This document shows, piece after piece, positions 24,501 through 39,500 of a stretch of 64,000 bases of DNA; position 1 is the first letter of the stretch, and each line of letters begins with the position of its first letter. The stretch is from Trichoplusia ni (Eukaryota; Arthropoda; Insecta; Lepidoptera; Noctuidae). The translations under genes were made by a program, and so were the position numbers. The stretch lies in NCBI RefSeq assembly GCF_003590095.1, contig NC_039495.1:806001-870000 (forward strand). The letters run 5' to 3'. Below the pieces are notes generated by a model. That model saw only the letters and a list, made by a program, of their open reading frames with translations. It did no database searches and was not told where the DNA came from.

Positions 24501-27500
24501 CTTCGTCTTTCTTTTCCTTTTCTAACTCTATTTTCTCAGCCTCTTCAGTTCTAGAATTGACTAAATATTCACCATCGAGAGGTAAGACGTTGCCCTCGTG
24601 TGGGTGGTCGGAGGGTATCACCCTCTGCGGGCTGTTATCGTCCGTTACAATATTCTCACTATTGCTTTTCTCACTTTTTGTCACAACCGATGAAATTAAG
24701 TCTGTTACTAATTCACTAGCGATCGTCTCGGCGACTCGCTTTTCATCGACGATCTCTTCTATTTCCTGCTCGAAGTCGTCCCGTCCGTTGGGAGTGTTAC
24801 CTTCGGAGTGCAGGCCGCCGGAGATGGCCCCCGAGTCGGTGTCGTCGTCAGTCTTTAACCTCACAGTTTCTAGCGCTATGGTGAGCACGTCATTCACAAT
24901 GTTGATGGCGACGCGCTTGGGATCGTCGGTCTCGTCGTCAGTCTTGTCTTGAGATTTCTTGGGGCTGGTGGCCTCGCTGGGCGTGAGGTACAGTTCGGAG
25001 CGGTCTGACAACTCGGAATCCCGCTGCGCGGGCGCGCGGGCGGGGCTGGCGCTCTCGCTGGCGGACAGGCTGGACGGCAGGCCCTCGCTGCGCTCCGCCG
25101 CCGAGCCCACGTCTCGCACCGGGATATAGTCCAGGCTTCCCTGACGGGACAGGGGTTCGTCACTCTTCTCCAGCGTGCCCACGCCGGACTCGGGGTCCTC
25201 CAGCAGCTTGGGGTCCTCCTCGGCGGGGGTCGGGCTGAGCTCGGCCGGGTGGGTGTGGTCGGGCGGGGCGGGCGGCGCGGGGTCTGCGGGCGGCGGCGGA
25301 CACGCGGGCTCGTCCACCGCGTGCTCCAGCTCGGCGGCGTCGGGCGGGCGCCGCGCGGGGCTGTGCAGGCGGCACACCTCGCTGTACACGGGCGCGGGCT
25401 GCGCGGGCGCGGCGGGCGCGGCGGGCGCGGCGGGCTGCTGCGGGTCGCAGCGGCAGGTGTCGACGTCCCGCAGGCTGAGGCCGGCGCCGATCTCGGTCTG
25501 CGCGGCGTGGTGCAGGTGCTGCGGCGCGGGCTCCCAGCCGCAGATGGTGGAGATGGGCCGCTGCTGGCGCTCGGCCGGGTCCGTGATGTTGTCCGCGCGC
25601 CGCTGCTCGTAGTGCTCGTACATCTGCGCGAACTGTAGCTTGAACTCTTCGTATGAAACCTGAAAGTACGAAATTATGAAATCCCATTAAAACCACCATT
25701 TTGATGTTTTAGAAAACACGCTAAGAATCATAGAATTCCACGAATTTTATACCTTGGAGTGTACAATGGCGAGCGTGTCGACCCACACGCGCCAGCCACC
25801 GTACTCGTGTTTGATGGCATGGTGCAGCAGCATGCGGAACAGTGAGTACACCATGTCCGAGATCTTCTGCTCCTCCGCGTTTTTAGGGTGGATGTACGCC
25901 ATTGCTATCAACCATTCCTGTAATAAAAGATTATGTCCGTTTAAAGAAAATCGGGTAATACTTCTTAATAAAACGAGCACTGTATTTTAAAACATAACTT
26001 AATTTTACAAATTATAAAATGGCCAAAATGAACCACATTTTGTATCCCTTTCATCTACTTTTCGTTAGTCTACTGTACACACCTGCCACACGGACATCTG
26101 CAGCACGGTCCTGCGGTTTTCGCGGTTGTTGCTGCACAGCAGAGTCATGTCTGACAGGAACAGCTTCTTAACCTCCAGCAGCTGCTCCGTCTGCTTCGAC
26201 TGGCGGATCAGCGTCGCCACTACTTTCAGGATCACTGGAATATTTGGACAATTTTGTCAACATTCGAAAACGTGGTAAAGACGTCATTTCGTTTAGGATA
26301 GGGTTTTAAAAAAACAGTAAAACTATATCAACCTGGATTTAGAGATGGGTTTAAAAGATCTTTGCTCAGCAATTTGGAAGACGTTGATTTTTTTTTCAAC
26401 ACCTGGAGCGATCATGTTTATAATGAGCTTTCAACTTTTATTTCGTACTTTATTTAATTAAGTTACGAATAAGTAAATAAGTGACGTTATCGTGTCAACT
26501 CACTCGGATTCTCCAATCGGAAGTGAGGCTGCGGTTCAGGATGGCTGGTGTAGAGGATCTGCTGTCCGACGTGCTCGGTGAGCAGCTCGTACAGCGCGTT
26601 GTAGACCGGCAACGCCAGGCCCTCGCCGCTGGCGCCCAGCCGCGTGGCCAGCAGCGTGTACAGGTTGTGTGGAGACATCACGTCGTATTTGCGTCTGTAC
26701 ACACTCAAGTGTGGTTACGTAGAGCAGGTGGTTAAATACCATCAAATATGTATGAGAGAGAGAGAGAGAGGACTTTGAAAAGAACGTTGGATTCTATAGT
26801 GATTTTAAAATGAATAAGCACTTAACATGAGATATTATCATTCTCGAAAAAGTTACTACTTGTATATTACCCATAGTCGTGGTAATAAGTGTGAACTGTT
26901 CAAAGATAAAGTGATTAAGAATCATAATTTATAGACCGGGAAAAAGGAAACCAGGGAAAAGACCAGGAATAAGTTGTATAAGAGAACACATAAAACACTC
27001 ACTTGTGTGTGCTTCTACTGAGGAAGAATCCTAATAACTTTAGTGCCTGTAATCTGATCAGCTGACTTTCTGACGACAGAAGTTTGAAAATTGTCCTGAC
27101 TCCGCCCTGAAATAAGAAAAAAATTATTATTAAGTAAATATCATCTCATCATAAAACGTTTCTTTAAACAGATTATATCTTACCTTAGCATCAAAAGCTG
27201 GTACCATAGAACTTGGATGTTCAGACATCAGAGATATTAACATTTGCAAAACGTCGTGCAAATTCTCATCCTGAAAATACAAGGCAGAGGTTAAACATTA
27301 GAACTGTCAAAGTTGTACAGATTAAATAATGTAACGTATCACTGAACAACTCAGTTTTACGAACAAGGGTACACAACTCGAAGAAACTTAGGCGAACATC
27401 ACTCTCGACCTAACTTGACCCGTTTAATAATAAATTGCTCTTCAAACGAAGTTCCCATTCCTTTACCGTTGTAACATGTGAACCTTACATATTCAATTTT

Positions 27501-30500
27501 AATTTGTTTTAACTAATACGGTCACAAGTTCAAAAGGTTCTAAGGAACCAACCAATTTACAAATGTGTTTTCTGGTCGGTACCTTTTCAATACTAATGTG
27601 AATTAAAAATAGTCAAAATAAAAGTACGTAGCGCTTGATACAAGTACCAGGATAACATACCTCATGCATAGTAGTCAGATAGTTCAGTATGGACTGGAGT
27701 TCGTCTTCTTTGACGCCGTTACCGATCATAATTAATTGTTTCAGGAACAGCAGAATGTATGCACGGATCGTGAGGATGTCCTTGTGAGCGGGCCGGGGTC
27801 CCTCTGCAGAAGAAATGAATCGTTTTTATCAGTTCATAGAAATGATACCAATTACAAAGGAGATTTTGTTTTATTTTTTTTAGGCTAATTATTTTGTCTC
27901 CTGGAAGTTGTTTATACTAAAAATGGCGAATATCGTACCGTACTCACCCAATCCCTTCGGTGTGATTCCACTCTTCGCTCTCGGGTTCACAACCCAGTAG
28001 TAGAACTTGAGTGTGTGTACTGTTTGTAGGACAGTGCTGACGCGCCTCACGCTGCCGTATATGTGTGCGTCGGCGAGGAAGTCGGTGGCCAGGTAGCAGT
28101 ACAGGCGGGCCTGCACGGCCGCCGGCGTGTGGATCCACAGCGCCGGGTTGAACAGAATGTGGTCCAACAGCTGCCAAGTGAGGAACGATTGGCAGAAAGA
28201 CTGCGATTAGCATAGACCTTAAGCTGTCCGATGGTTGGAAGCGTTATTCTCTCTTGCTTTATGGGTGCCTAGTAGTTACAGGGATATACGTTTGTTACGT
28301 TAGCTTTCTAATTTATTACTGTTACAATTAGCGAGGTCCTGTTTGTGCCTACGTAAGATTTATCATTATAGCTCAACAGTAAATACATTGTTACACAGAT
28401 AAATATAATACCTACTGACTATTCTGAAAAAGTAAGTTTGAAGTTATACTTGGAAAAAGATGCAGGGTACAGATTTCGTTGAAGAATAAAAAGCATTTGT
28501 GCAGAAGAAGCTGAACAAAATCAAAAACTTCATTCGTGTAGCATAGTGTGGGTACTAACTAACCCTTATACTGTACACAGAAATAATAATATGGTATATA
28601 AACTTAAAATGTGTTCTATATTTGCAAAGCACTACCAGGGTTTGAAGGTCTGGTGAGCTCTAAGATACTCGGGCTGTGTAAGTGTGGGTTCAGGACCAAA
28701 GATAAATAAATAAATCGGGCTTCCAAATTACAATACGATTCCAGAATAAGCATCCAACATAATATGTTTGGAATATCTAGTTACATGACAATGATAAGAT
28801 ATTAACTTGTGTATTGTGAAATAGAAGCCCAACAATCCGGGTAACATCAAACGAGATAAGAGTATCACATTTGATGGTCCCGTACATCCCTGGATGAGAG
28901 TGGGTGTGCAGAAGTACAGCTGTCGTACAGCCGGAGTGAGGAAGCAAGAGGAACATGCGCTAACAACCATCGACAAAACACTTCCGTTTACAGATCACAT
29001 CGTATACGTGCTGAGGGACCTCCCTCCCGATCGGAAACAATAATATATTCACCTTACAAAACATCCCTTTGTGGTCCAACAACCACTTACAAAGAGATTT
29101 CTCCTCGAAATAGTCTTCGACAAAGTATTTCGAAAGTCATTTAAATATGTAACAATAAATATTTCCAATCGGGAAAGAATCCAGAACAAAATTTACATAA
29201 AGGACGGGGCACCGGTCACACTTAAAGTACCTAGCAGTCAAGAAGGGTGATTGATTGTTTTTACAAATTGCAAACCTATTGCCTGTACAACATGTTTCAA
29301 TATTCATTACCTTGGTTTTGAAGTTGAATACCTATATAAGTGGTAAAAATTTAACCACAACAAAAATATAACAGTTTTTTGAGATATAATGTTGTTTTTT
29401 GAGAAGTATATCCCATGCATAGCGCCCGCTTGTTACCAGCGGCAGTCAGCAGCGAACGATTGTTTAATTACCTAGTTGATTGGTTCAATCCAATTACACA
29501 TGTTAACAAGCCCCGAAGCTGTGTGCCGATACTTCCATTTCATACAGTGCAGTGGTTTCCGTGCCTGTTTACATATGCTTACAATTCACCTGGTGCCACC
29601 GCTCGACTATATTGACAAGTAATCATGTACTTTGTTTTGCTAAGAAGTTTTCTAACGCTGTTATCCTCCACTTTCTACATTTTTACGAAAAATAATTAAA
29701 ATATAAGGATACAACCTAATACAAGTCACGAAAACATCTGTGTATAATGAATAGACGAGCTAAACAACGAGGCAATATAAATTACCTTATGAAGGCAATT
29801 TTCGTACTTATTTATGGGATGTTGTACTTTTGTAGCGCGTTTTAAACGACCTGTATTATGGTAATATCCGAGAAATTAATCTTGATGTTTCGGCATAACG
29901 ATAAAAACAAAATTTATTGCATTAATTTCGGGAACAAACAAACTTGAATGGAATATAGAAACAAGATGACTATTTTATAATAAAAGATATCTTTATAAAA
30001 GCGTGGTTACGTCAATATGGATTGATGATAACGTATTTACGGAGTTTGTACATTAAACTTATGTGTTATATTATTTGACTGTCTAACTTGATATCAGTGT
30101 ATTATAAAAACTTTAATCATTATCTTATACGTAATTGGTGTGTGATATTTTCTTGGCTAGTGCCTAGGTAACAACGAACATACCTGCTTGAGCAACAGAT
30201 CAGAATTAGGAGAGCAGCAGGTGACAAGATGTTTGGTGAGATGCAGGAAGGAGGCGAGCGTGTCGGGTGTGAGGTGGTCGCGGCTGCAGCGCTGCAGCAT
30301 GTGCGAGATGACGAGGAAGCCGCGGCACTGCAGCATGTGCTGCTGCACCGTGCTGCACGACTCCACCAGCGAGCAAACGAACCCCAGCAGCTTCGAGCTG
30401 ACGGAGAAGAAACATGGTAACACTCGCATAGGTAAACATTTGTATAACATTTATATTTAGTCCGGAAAACTTACAGTTTAAAACGGGCGTCATACTTAAA

Positions 30501-33500
30501 ACGGTGTGTGTAATTCTTGGGATCTCTGTAATTCCGTACTAAATAAAAATATGGCAAGAAAATAGACCGCATTTTATTAGCCACTTAACATAATTTTTTA
30601 ATCTCTTGGTGTTAAGTAATTACAGAATTGACGGTTTAATTATAACCTCGTCAATTTATTTAATGAATTAGTCCAAGTTTGTTTTAAAAACAAGTAGGCA
30701 TATCGTGTTATGTTATGTTATCGAGTTTGCAAACTAAGTGATTAAACTTGTGACTTAGTTCCGAATGTTCGTCAAGGTGAAACAACCAGCAAACATACAC
30801 AGAGTATCAATCAGAAACAATTTTTCGGAAAAACGTTAAAGAGAAAAGGCCCGTGATGACAACAGGGATAGGCTTTTAGATCCGGGCACGCGTCACCACA
30901 AATAACAAAAGTATTTGTGTCGCGTATCGCCCGGACGATAGGAAGCCCACGTCAGGATATCCGCCGCCCTCGACTGACTGTCGGACCAATGTGGTGTAAC
31001 ACCTTCTTAACGGCTCTCGCCTAAGCTAGATAATACTTTCTTATATAATTTAAACAGGTTACACGTTTGGAAGAGATGGGCGACGATTTAAGCCTATAAA
31101 TAATACATCATCAACAGTTCCCACCGGCAGTTCCATAGGAATAATGAAGAACGTAGTAATTGTCTCGTAAAATGTATTTCGAATAATTTCTGTGGAAAAC
31201 TCTGTCGCGGGGATTACGAGATGCCTCATTAGATGACACGAGAATAGGTACTCTTATGCATAAATTTAATCCGGGCGCACCTTTGATGTCAGCCGGTACA
31301 ATTTTGACGGTATGGAGGCTTTATTTATCCGGATCCAGCCGGCCGTGACACGGGGTCGACGGCGACTCTTTGAACTGTCACCGCCGCTGTTATCATACGC
31401 TTCAACCTACGTCAATATTACGAATGTGTGACCGATGTCAACAATATACCTCACGTATACATACTCGTAATACGCGATATACTCACATCTGTGTCTCAGT
31501 TTTTATATGGGGACCTTATTATTTGCAACGCGAATATTGCCTCGAATAAACAGCGCTTTCGAATCAATAGCCCGAAGCGTCTAGCAAACTTGTTTTGAAG
31601 AGAAAATAAGCGCAGTATCGCTAAATAAGCTGGCACTGCTATTGAATCACTAATAGGATTACGTTTAATTTAACGCTAAAAACGCAGAGGGGAAACATTT
31701 TATTTTAAAATGTCGTTTTTAAAAGACTTTACCGTAAAGCGAAGAACAAAGAGAGAGTTCTGAGCTCAGACAACACGAATGTTAAAGAGTATCTAATGAA
31801 ACTGTGGGAGGTTGATTCAAATTAAAATGTATCATTAATTATTCAACTACGCCGTAGGTTTGACATGTTGTTACTATCTAATTTGTTCAGCTTTAAAGTG
31901 TATCTTTTTGTTTCGAGTCCCAGAGGGATCGACGGGTTGAAAGGGATCCATCTGCGGTTTGGGCTACTTCCGTATCCGGATATTGCCAGAAGATAGTTTT
32001 CAACCTATCTGTATTTTTACCCGTCACCAGAAACATTTTATAAAATTTAAAATTGCATCATTCAAAATGAATAAAGTCCATTACTTTCTTTACAAAATGT
32101 AGCTTATATTAACTCATTTAATCGTGTATTTGTATCTTTAAAATATTAAATCCGTATACAATCAAACATCTGCGTCTCTTTTTCCAAATTCATTAACATT
32201 TAGTAAAAGGACAAACATACAGTCGTATTTATATAATAAGTAGGGATTCTAAGGTATCCTCATTAAAATTAATGTCACGCCAGATAATTTAATAACCGCC
32301 CTTCGTAACCCTATGCTAATATAAATTGTCGCCGCAAAATGTCGCTCATAAATCTATTTCGTTAAGCGGAGTAGACACCAGGCAATTAGGAGTTGCTAGG
32401 AGTTAGTTGCCGACTCGTATTACAGAGTCGCTTCTGGCCGAGGAGTTGGAGAGCGGAGCCTGCCGGTCGACAGTGAAAGTGCATTTAGCCAACTAACGCC
32501 CGAAGCCACTACGAATATTAATGAGTGGCTTTGGCACTCGCAAACGCTCGCTAAACCCAATGCTAGTGATTTAGTTTCGGAATTCAGAGCAACTTTATTT
32601 CGAGCCTAACTAATACGAGCCAACTATGCAGTGACGCGAGGAGGCAGCACTTTGTTCACGGGACGTTCACCGAACACAGCCTTTGTTGGACCTCTGCTCT
32701 GAATCAATTATCACCAAGTTTAGTAATAACATTTGAGACGCAGTTCGGAGCTGGGCGGCGTCTACTCATTTAACTTGGGAGACACTACTTAGGTTACAAT
32801 TTAATGCCGAACTTTCGCAGTTTGTCTAACGTATTTTGTGAGTCTTCTCACTGAGCTGATTACCGTGGAATTTATCTTATACGTAGATACTTACCAGAGC
32901 ATGGGGTCCCGCTTGGGGTCTGTGGCGGGGGCATCATGGGGCAGGTCCAACTGAGCGAACAGCGGGAACAGGACTTGTACGCCGCCGATTGAATTTAACG
33001 CACTGTGTATCGAATGCGTCACCACTGCTTTTACTTCCTGTATTCAACAAACAATAATATACTTTTATAATAAACATAGGTTTAGGCCGGAATCAAAACA
33101 TTCTTATATCGCGTATCAATCGCCATAAAGTAATTACAAAAAATATGAACTATGTTAATAAATACAACTTTTCCTTTGGTTCTACTTCAGTGTAAAAGAT
33201 CGATCAATAATTGGATCGCATGCGATTACCTAAACTTTGATAATTTGAGACCATAACTTCGGCATTACCGAGTCGGGTAAGAAAATAATAAATACGAGGT
33301 AAGTTGGGTAAGTCTGACTAAGTTATAGCCCGACTCAGCTCACTTCCAATCAAGGATTACACTTAGGTCTACTATATATTCTAGAAAACAACTTGTTCAG
33401 AACTCTTATGAAATGACACAAAAATAATTAGAGAACAGATTGCTATACGATTCTGTTATTTTCCAGATTACGAAAATTATAATTATTTATGCTGAGAAGA

Positions 33501-36500
33501 ACCACTAAACGTCACCGTCAAATCGCAAACATTTTCAAATTAATCGGTGACGTTAGTAGGTTCAAATCAACGTAAATCGGTGATTTACTCACAATTTTAT
33601 CATTTACCTGCAGCATGAGCGCGTGCGGCGTGTGCACGAAGTATGAGACGTTTCCTTTGGGCGCGGACTGCAGACACAGCTGGCCGTCCGTCGCCACGGG
33701 GTTGTACATGAACACTATCCCGGACGACAGCTTACCGTCGTACAGGACCTGGTACCAGACACACCGTGTCACTATACTGCTGCACTGCTTGACAATACAT
33801 GTGACAGTGCATTGTGAGAGACGGAAAACTAGTCAGAACAAAGAGTGCAACGAATGCTTGTTTTCTTTCAGATATCAAGTAAAATGAAATTTTAGATACA
33901 TGTTGCACCTTTTGTGTGATAATAGACAATCACGATCATTAAAAATGCATCTTTTAAGTTAGTTTAATGCACCAAGCATTAAAATTGCTTAAAGAAGATT
34001 TATTTTATTGAACTTAGTGCGTGTAGTCACAAAAAATCATAATTTAGCTTAATTGTATAGTTTTATCAATTAAATACTAACTAAACATTATAATCACACA
34101 CAGAGCTCGTTCATGCAAAGCTTAAGAGCGGCACTGTTAGCATTTTACTCACTACCAGGATAACATAAACCACAAGGAAATCTTAAAAAAAAATACCAAA
34201 ACCAACACTAAAACCATTACTTACAAAGCCTGTTTTCCCATTATCGCTAAGAAAAAGGAAGATAAAATGCGAAATATGTACAAAAATGAAAAGACGAAGA
34301 AAAATATGGAGTACCTCAATATCAGATAATGTTCTCCCGGTATCATGTTACCAGCTAATGCGTTTACTTCCGTGTTCCAGGAAAACAGCCATTATAAGTT
34401 GTTACAAAGTAAGTCCATCATAATGCACATAAAATACAATTATGATCGCATTACATTACACACTAGCGAGGGTTAAACACAAATTCGTTAGTATTTATGA
34501 AACGATTAGTCATGACAAAGTTTTGAAACCTACTAAAAGTACCATCCCTGAAATATTACATGATGAAGATTAATAACAGGCCGTGAAATCCTGTGTTAAC
34601 TCTATTTGAAAATATTTGTTCATCAGTTCATTTATCCCAATAAGTTATGATCAAATTGGATCGACACTTAAAATGAAACCAATTGACGTGTAAGCTGAAA
34701 ACGTTAACAGATTTTGATTCTCTAATCAGTCTGTACACTCAGATATGTAGAATAAGAAGTAGGTACAAAATGATATTAAAAGCAAAACGACAACTAGGCC
34801 AGCATAAGCTTAAAAATGTAAGTGTCGGACTAGTATCACCGTTGACATTAACCACAAGAGAGCGACACCTCTCGAGAACCGGCCACTAAAAGCTATCCAA
34901 AATGTAGGCTCAGCGAGCCGGGAGGGCCGCGCGACCCGACGTGTGACACGATGGGCTAGATCCAATACAACTTTAATTAATGGAAGACCCTGGGAAATGT
35001 TCCATCTTTTTACTATCTGGTTTCAGTTTGTAACATTAATAAATTGCGACGTACGCGTATAGTCCCAAATCTAAGCAACCGATTAAATATATACTCGTAA
35101 CCCTATTAATGAAGTCATTATTGTTTATGTTTAAACAGCTGATACCGTCGTTTACCACTGTATCCAGTTAATGCAAGTCGAAACCAATTTAAAATACTTC
35201 TCGGTCAGAGGGTTTAAGCCGGGACGTGCTATTGGTTCCGGGTGTTGCGGCGCTCTAAAGTGAATCCTGGCTGAGTTAAAGTTTGCACAGAGCACAGACG
35301 TGCATTACCGGAGCTAATCTAAGTACCGTCTCCGCGGGAGTGCACTTAAGCTTTCGCTACTTTCTGGGCGCCTGGTGTGCGTAATGAGATTACGTGTGTT
35401 GTGTTTACAAGTCACTGGCTTGGCTTTATGTTTTAATGGTGATTTAAATATTTAACGATGAGTCGTTAAACTGTTTGAACATGCTTTGCACAGCCATGTT
35501 TTTACAAAATGCGACAATCTTTTTGTTAATAGTAGCTCCAGTAATTATGGACGGCCATACGTAAGGGTTTATTTTAGATGAAAAGTTCAGCGTAAAACGG
35601 TAAGCGCGAGATTTTCAGATTTTTCTCTTAGCATTCTATTAGCTCGCGACTCCTTCGCGTGAAAATTGTAATTTCGTGCTATCTGAGAGAGCGGCACGTG
35701 CTTCCTAGAATTAAACTTTTCTTTTATTTCACAGCGGTATTATAGCTTTGAAAATTTTACCACCGCTACCTTTATAATAATTTTAGTCTTTTAAATGAAT
35801 ACAAATGCTACAGTTATAAAATACTGAAGATGAACTAAGTTACTGAAATGTATTGTATTCAGTCATATTGGGTTTTTGTTAAAACGTCTACTCGATTCTC
35901 TTTAGAGAGCACCTATTAAACGTAATTTGTCTTGTTAACGGTAGACAGCACTAACATGGTTAAAGTTTGTTCTAAAATTACGACCTCAATCAAAACTTTT
36001 AATCATCTTAACACCTTGAGGCAGCATTGGGTCCTCTCGATTAGCCCGAACTTATCCAAAGAGAAATAGACCAAGATGACACTTTACAGGGTTACAGCGA
36101 CCTATCCAGTACATAATAATGACGGTTCTAATTTGTAACACGAACAAGGGAACATCGCCTTCTCGTCCCAATCTCCTAATACTAAAGCCATAAACTTGTC
36201 GTCATAGGCGATAAACTAAGCCACTAGTGCAATGACTTAACTTGCATACTTCTGCTGCAGTATCCGGTTTATCGCATAACTTGCCAACTTATGACATCCT
36301 GGTACGTAGCGAGTGAAAAGTTTTACACTTAACAGAGTGTCTTTGACTTAGTTAACATGAATTATGTCTTTGTAAGGAAGTTTAAGTGCAGTGGAAGCGT
36401 TCTTTCATAAAGTTCATGTTTGAAAACAGTTTTTGAGGCGTTGAGTAAAATGGAACGCACCAACTCTATTTTTACTGCGCCGTCTTAGTAGAAAAGTAGA

Positions 36501-39500
36501 CAGTACAGAACTTGAATCTTTTTTTTTTTGTTTTAAGTTCTGAGCACATTCAAGTACATATTTTTTATCCAACAATACGTAGTAATGGACACTCCAATAT
36601 ACATAGATTTCCTGTCGTAAAATTTTATAACAACTCTACAATGGCATAAAAACTTGTGGTATAATGACAAAATATAATTAAACTAAGCAGAAACAATCAG
36701 ATAAATTGTATTATTGGAAGCTAACTCCTCGTTGTTGGAGTACAACAACAAAAACAACATACAAAGCCGTGTTTACCAAGTTGGTAAGTTAAAGTAAATT
36801 CTGCGAGTGCCGCGCAGCAACGATTTAATATTAAAATACATAAGGCGAGGCGAAACAATGTCGGGCCCATCTCGTTACTGGAGATTGTTTTACTTTAAGA
36901 TGCAGTGATGGAGCGCGAGGCTCGCGGCCGCCACACCAGGCGAGCGCGAGCTTCGAATGTTTCTAACTATTGCATAATAATAGTCTTGAAACGAAAATTG
37001 GAAAATGCTTCATCGAGGAGGGAGATAACAGATTTAGTACTTATAAAGCTAAGCGGTATGATAAATTGTAAATCGTTTTGGTCGCTCAGAGGACTTGATT
37101 GGAATCTTAACATTTTTTAGTTTAAGGCTAACCTAGCTTTAACACAAGCTACTCGCTAGCATTAGCTTAACTGGATTTAATATCGTGAACAGATCTGTTA
37201 ATTTAATAATGATCGTATTGAACATGCTGTTTGTATTGGCACAATCTGACAAGTAATTACAGTCCTATATCGGACATCTAATCTAATTGAAGCTGTTAAG
37301 ATCTCGATTAACATTTCAGTCATAAGCAGAATCAATATTACCTGGAACTGTTCTAATTATGACAAAAGGGGTTTAATTATAGTGCCATAATAACATGTTT
37401 AGCTTTAATCAGTCTATATTTAGTAACTGTCTTCTTGTAAATCAAATTATGTGATGAACGGGCAAAAATATGAATAATATAAATTATCCTTAGCATGAGA
37501 TGAAATGAATAATATTGTAGTTCGTAATTAATTAAGGAGCATCTAACTGTATCTCAGTAAAGGCTCAATAAAAAGTCGACGAGACTTTAATTCCCTCACA
37601 TTATTAATTCATTCTAATGGGCATTTAATTCTGTTACCGGTAACCCACATTGCGTACGAGGATTATCATGTCAGGGATATGTAGTTAATATGTATGTGAG
37701 TAATTAATTCGGCCTAGGTATTCCGTTACGATAATAACAGATGGGTTTCCTATTAATTGCCAATATTAATAATCATGCGAGATATTGATAGAGATGGGGA
37801 TATTAAAACCTTATTGGTGCAGATGTTCCGGATTACACGTATTGTGATGTCGAAGTATAAATCTGATGACGTAGGACAACAATAACAAATGAGGAAAACC
37901 TAAAACTCCTATTATGAACTATTTACAGACCAATCGAATCATAAAGGCATACATCTATCGTTACATATGTTTTTTTTTAAGGAAAAGATCTGCAAATCTG
38001 ACGAAAGCTTTTAGAAGGAACTTAAACACCCAATATAAATTTTTCACTAGTCTTGTCTGTTGAGCCAGGTATTAAAATGAACAGAATAGTTACAAATTAA
38101 TTTCACCTCATGCAGCGTGAATGTAGTTCCACGAGGCACGAGCCAGCAATATATTTAGACGCAAAAGATGGAACTTAAACTTTACATCCGTGTCCGTAAC
38201 TCCGTCATAAGTTAGTTCCGCCTTAATAAAAGTTCTAGACAAGGCGACAGGCTTCCAGCAGGCTGTGTATTAAAACTATGCCTTAAATAGAGGAACAAAA
38301 AGATATTGAATGTTTACTTATTCTAGAAATAATGCTTCTGGGAGCTCAGAAATGCTTGAAGGTAAGTTATTTTTATTGAAATCCATTGCTGAAAAATAGC
38401 TCATCACATGAATTAAGTTAAAGACTCGCGTCTTGTTCAAAAGAAATGTCGTCCACATAAATTTGAGAAATGTAAACCATATTTTGTATAAATGTTACTT
38501 ATGTACGGACCAAGGACTTTTAGCTTTGTACGCTGTCTCACCTCTTAAAGTGGCTGTCCTACCCTAGCAGCTTATAGTACAGGCACTGATATCAAATAAT
38601 AATTTATTAAGGCTCGGTGGGCCAAATCCCGAATGCTATAAAAATGACAATCTCTAGAAAGATACTCGCCAAGTCGCCATTTATTATTCGTTAGATACGG
38701 GTCCTTTAAGACTTATCCCATACCTTTATAGACGGATAAATGGATTATGTATAAAAAAGAAAATACGTTTGAAACAAGCTACAGTACCTAGTACCTAAGA
38801 ACTGACTATGATTGAAATATATTATTGTAAACTAAAGGCAATGTAAAAAAATAAGCAAGTACTCCTTTTTATATTTCCTTTGGAGATCACCATACCCAAA
38901 TCGTTTTACAACACTTTCTTATCAAATATGCACGCATCAGGCTAACAAGGGCTGCGAGAAGAAACTTAGTTAATGCGCTTACTGTACTCCACGTACAAAG
39001 GGGTATCTACTAGAGACGAAGTACTTTAAAGCAACATAAATTAACTAGAGCACAAAACTTTATAATAAGTGTAAATATGCATGCTTGTTGAATTTACAAA
39101 CATATATGTGCAAACATAAGAGCTAAATCTTGATGAACTCTAAACTTTATTAGAACACATTTAAATTAAATAATTGATTGGAATTAAAAACCCCTCAAAG
39201 TAAATAGTACAATTGTATCCTATTAAATGGTCTGCAGAGTTTCATCCCAATGTTATCGGTCGCGTCTAGTATTTGATGAGCTCCAAATTAGAGCTGAGGC
39301 TTAATGTATACAGTATTAATGAGGTCCCACTAAGCCGGACGATGCCGCCAGAATAATTTATTATTTTCTTTCAACGAATTAAGAAAAACAATGGGGAGGG
39401 CTAAATATCTCCCTAATTAAGGACGCCGAATGCGCGCCATAAAATATTTCGACGAGTAAATTAAACATTAATTTACGTTATGATTGAAATATTAATGTTG

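Noticed and set aside
24209..24952. 247-codon plus-strand open frame rich in Ser
   Set aside because: It is the antisense shadow of exon w18; the minus strand is collinear with neurobeachin and the Ser-rich product is what antisense Glu/Asp/Arg codons give.
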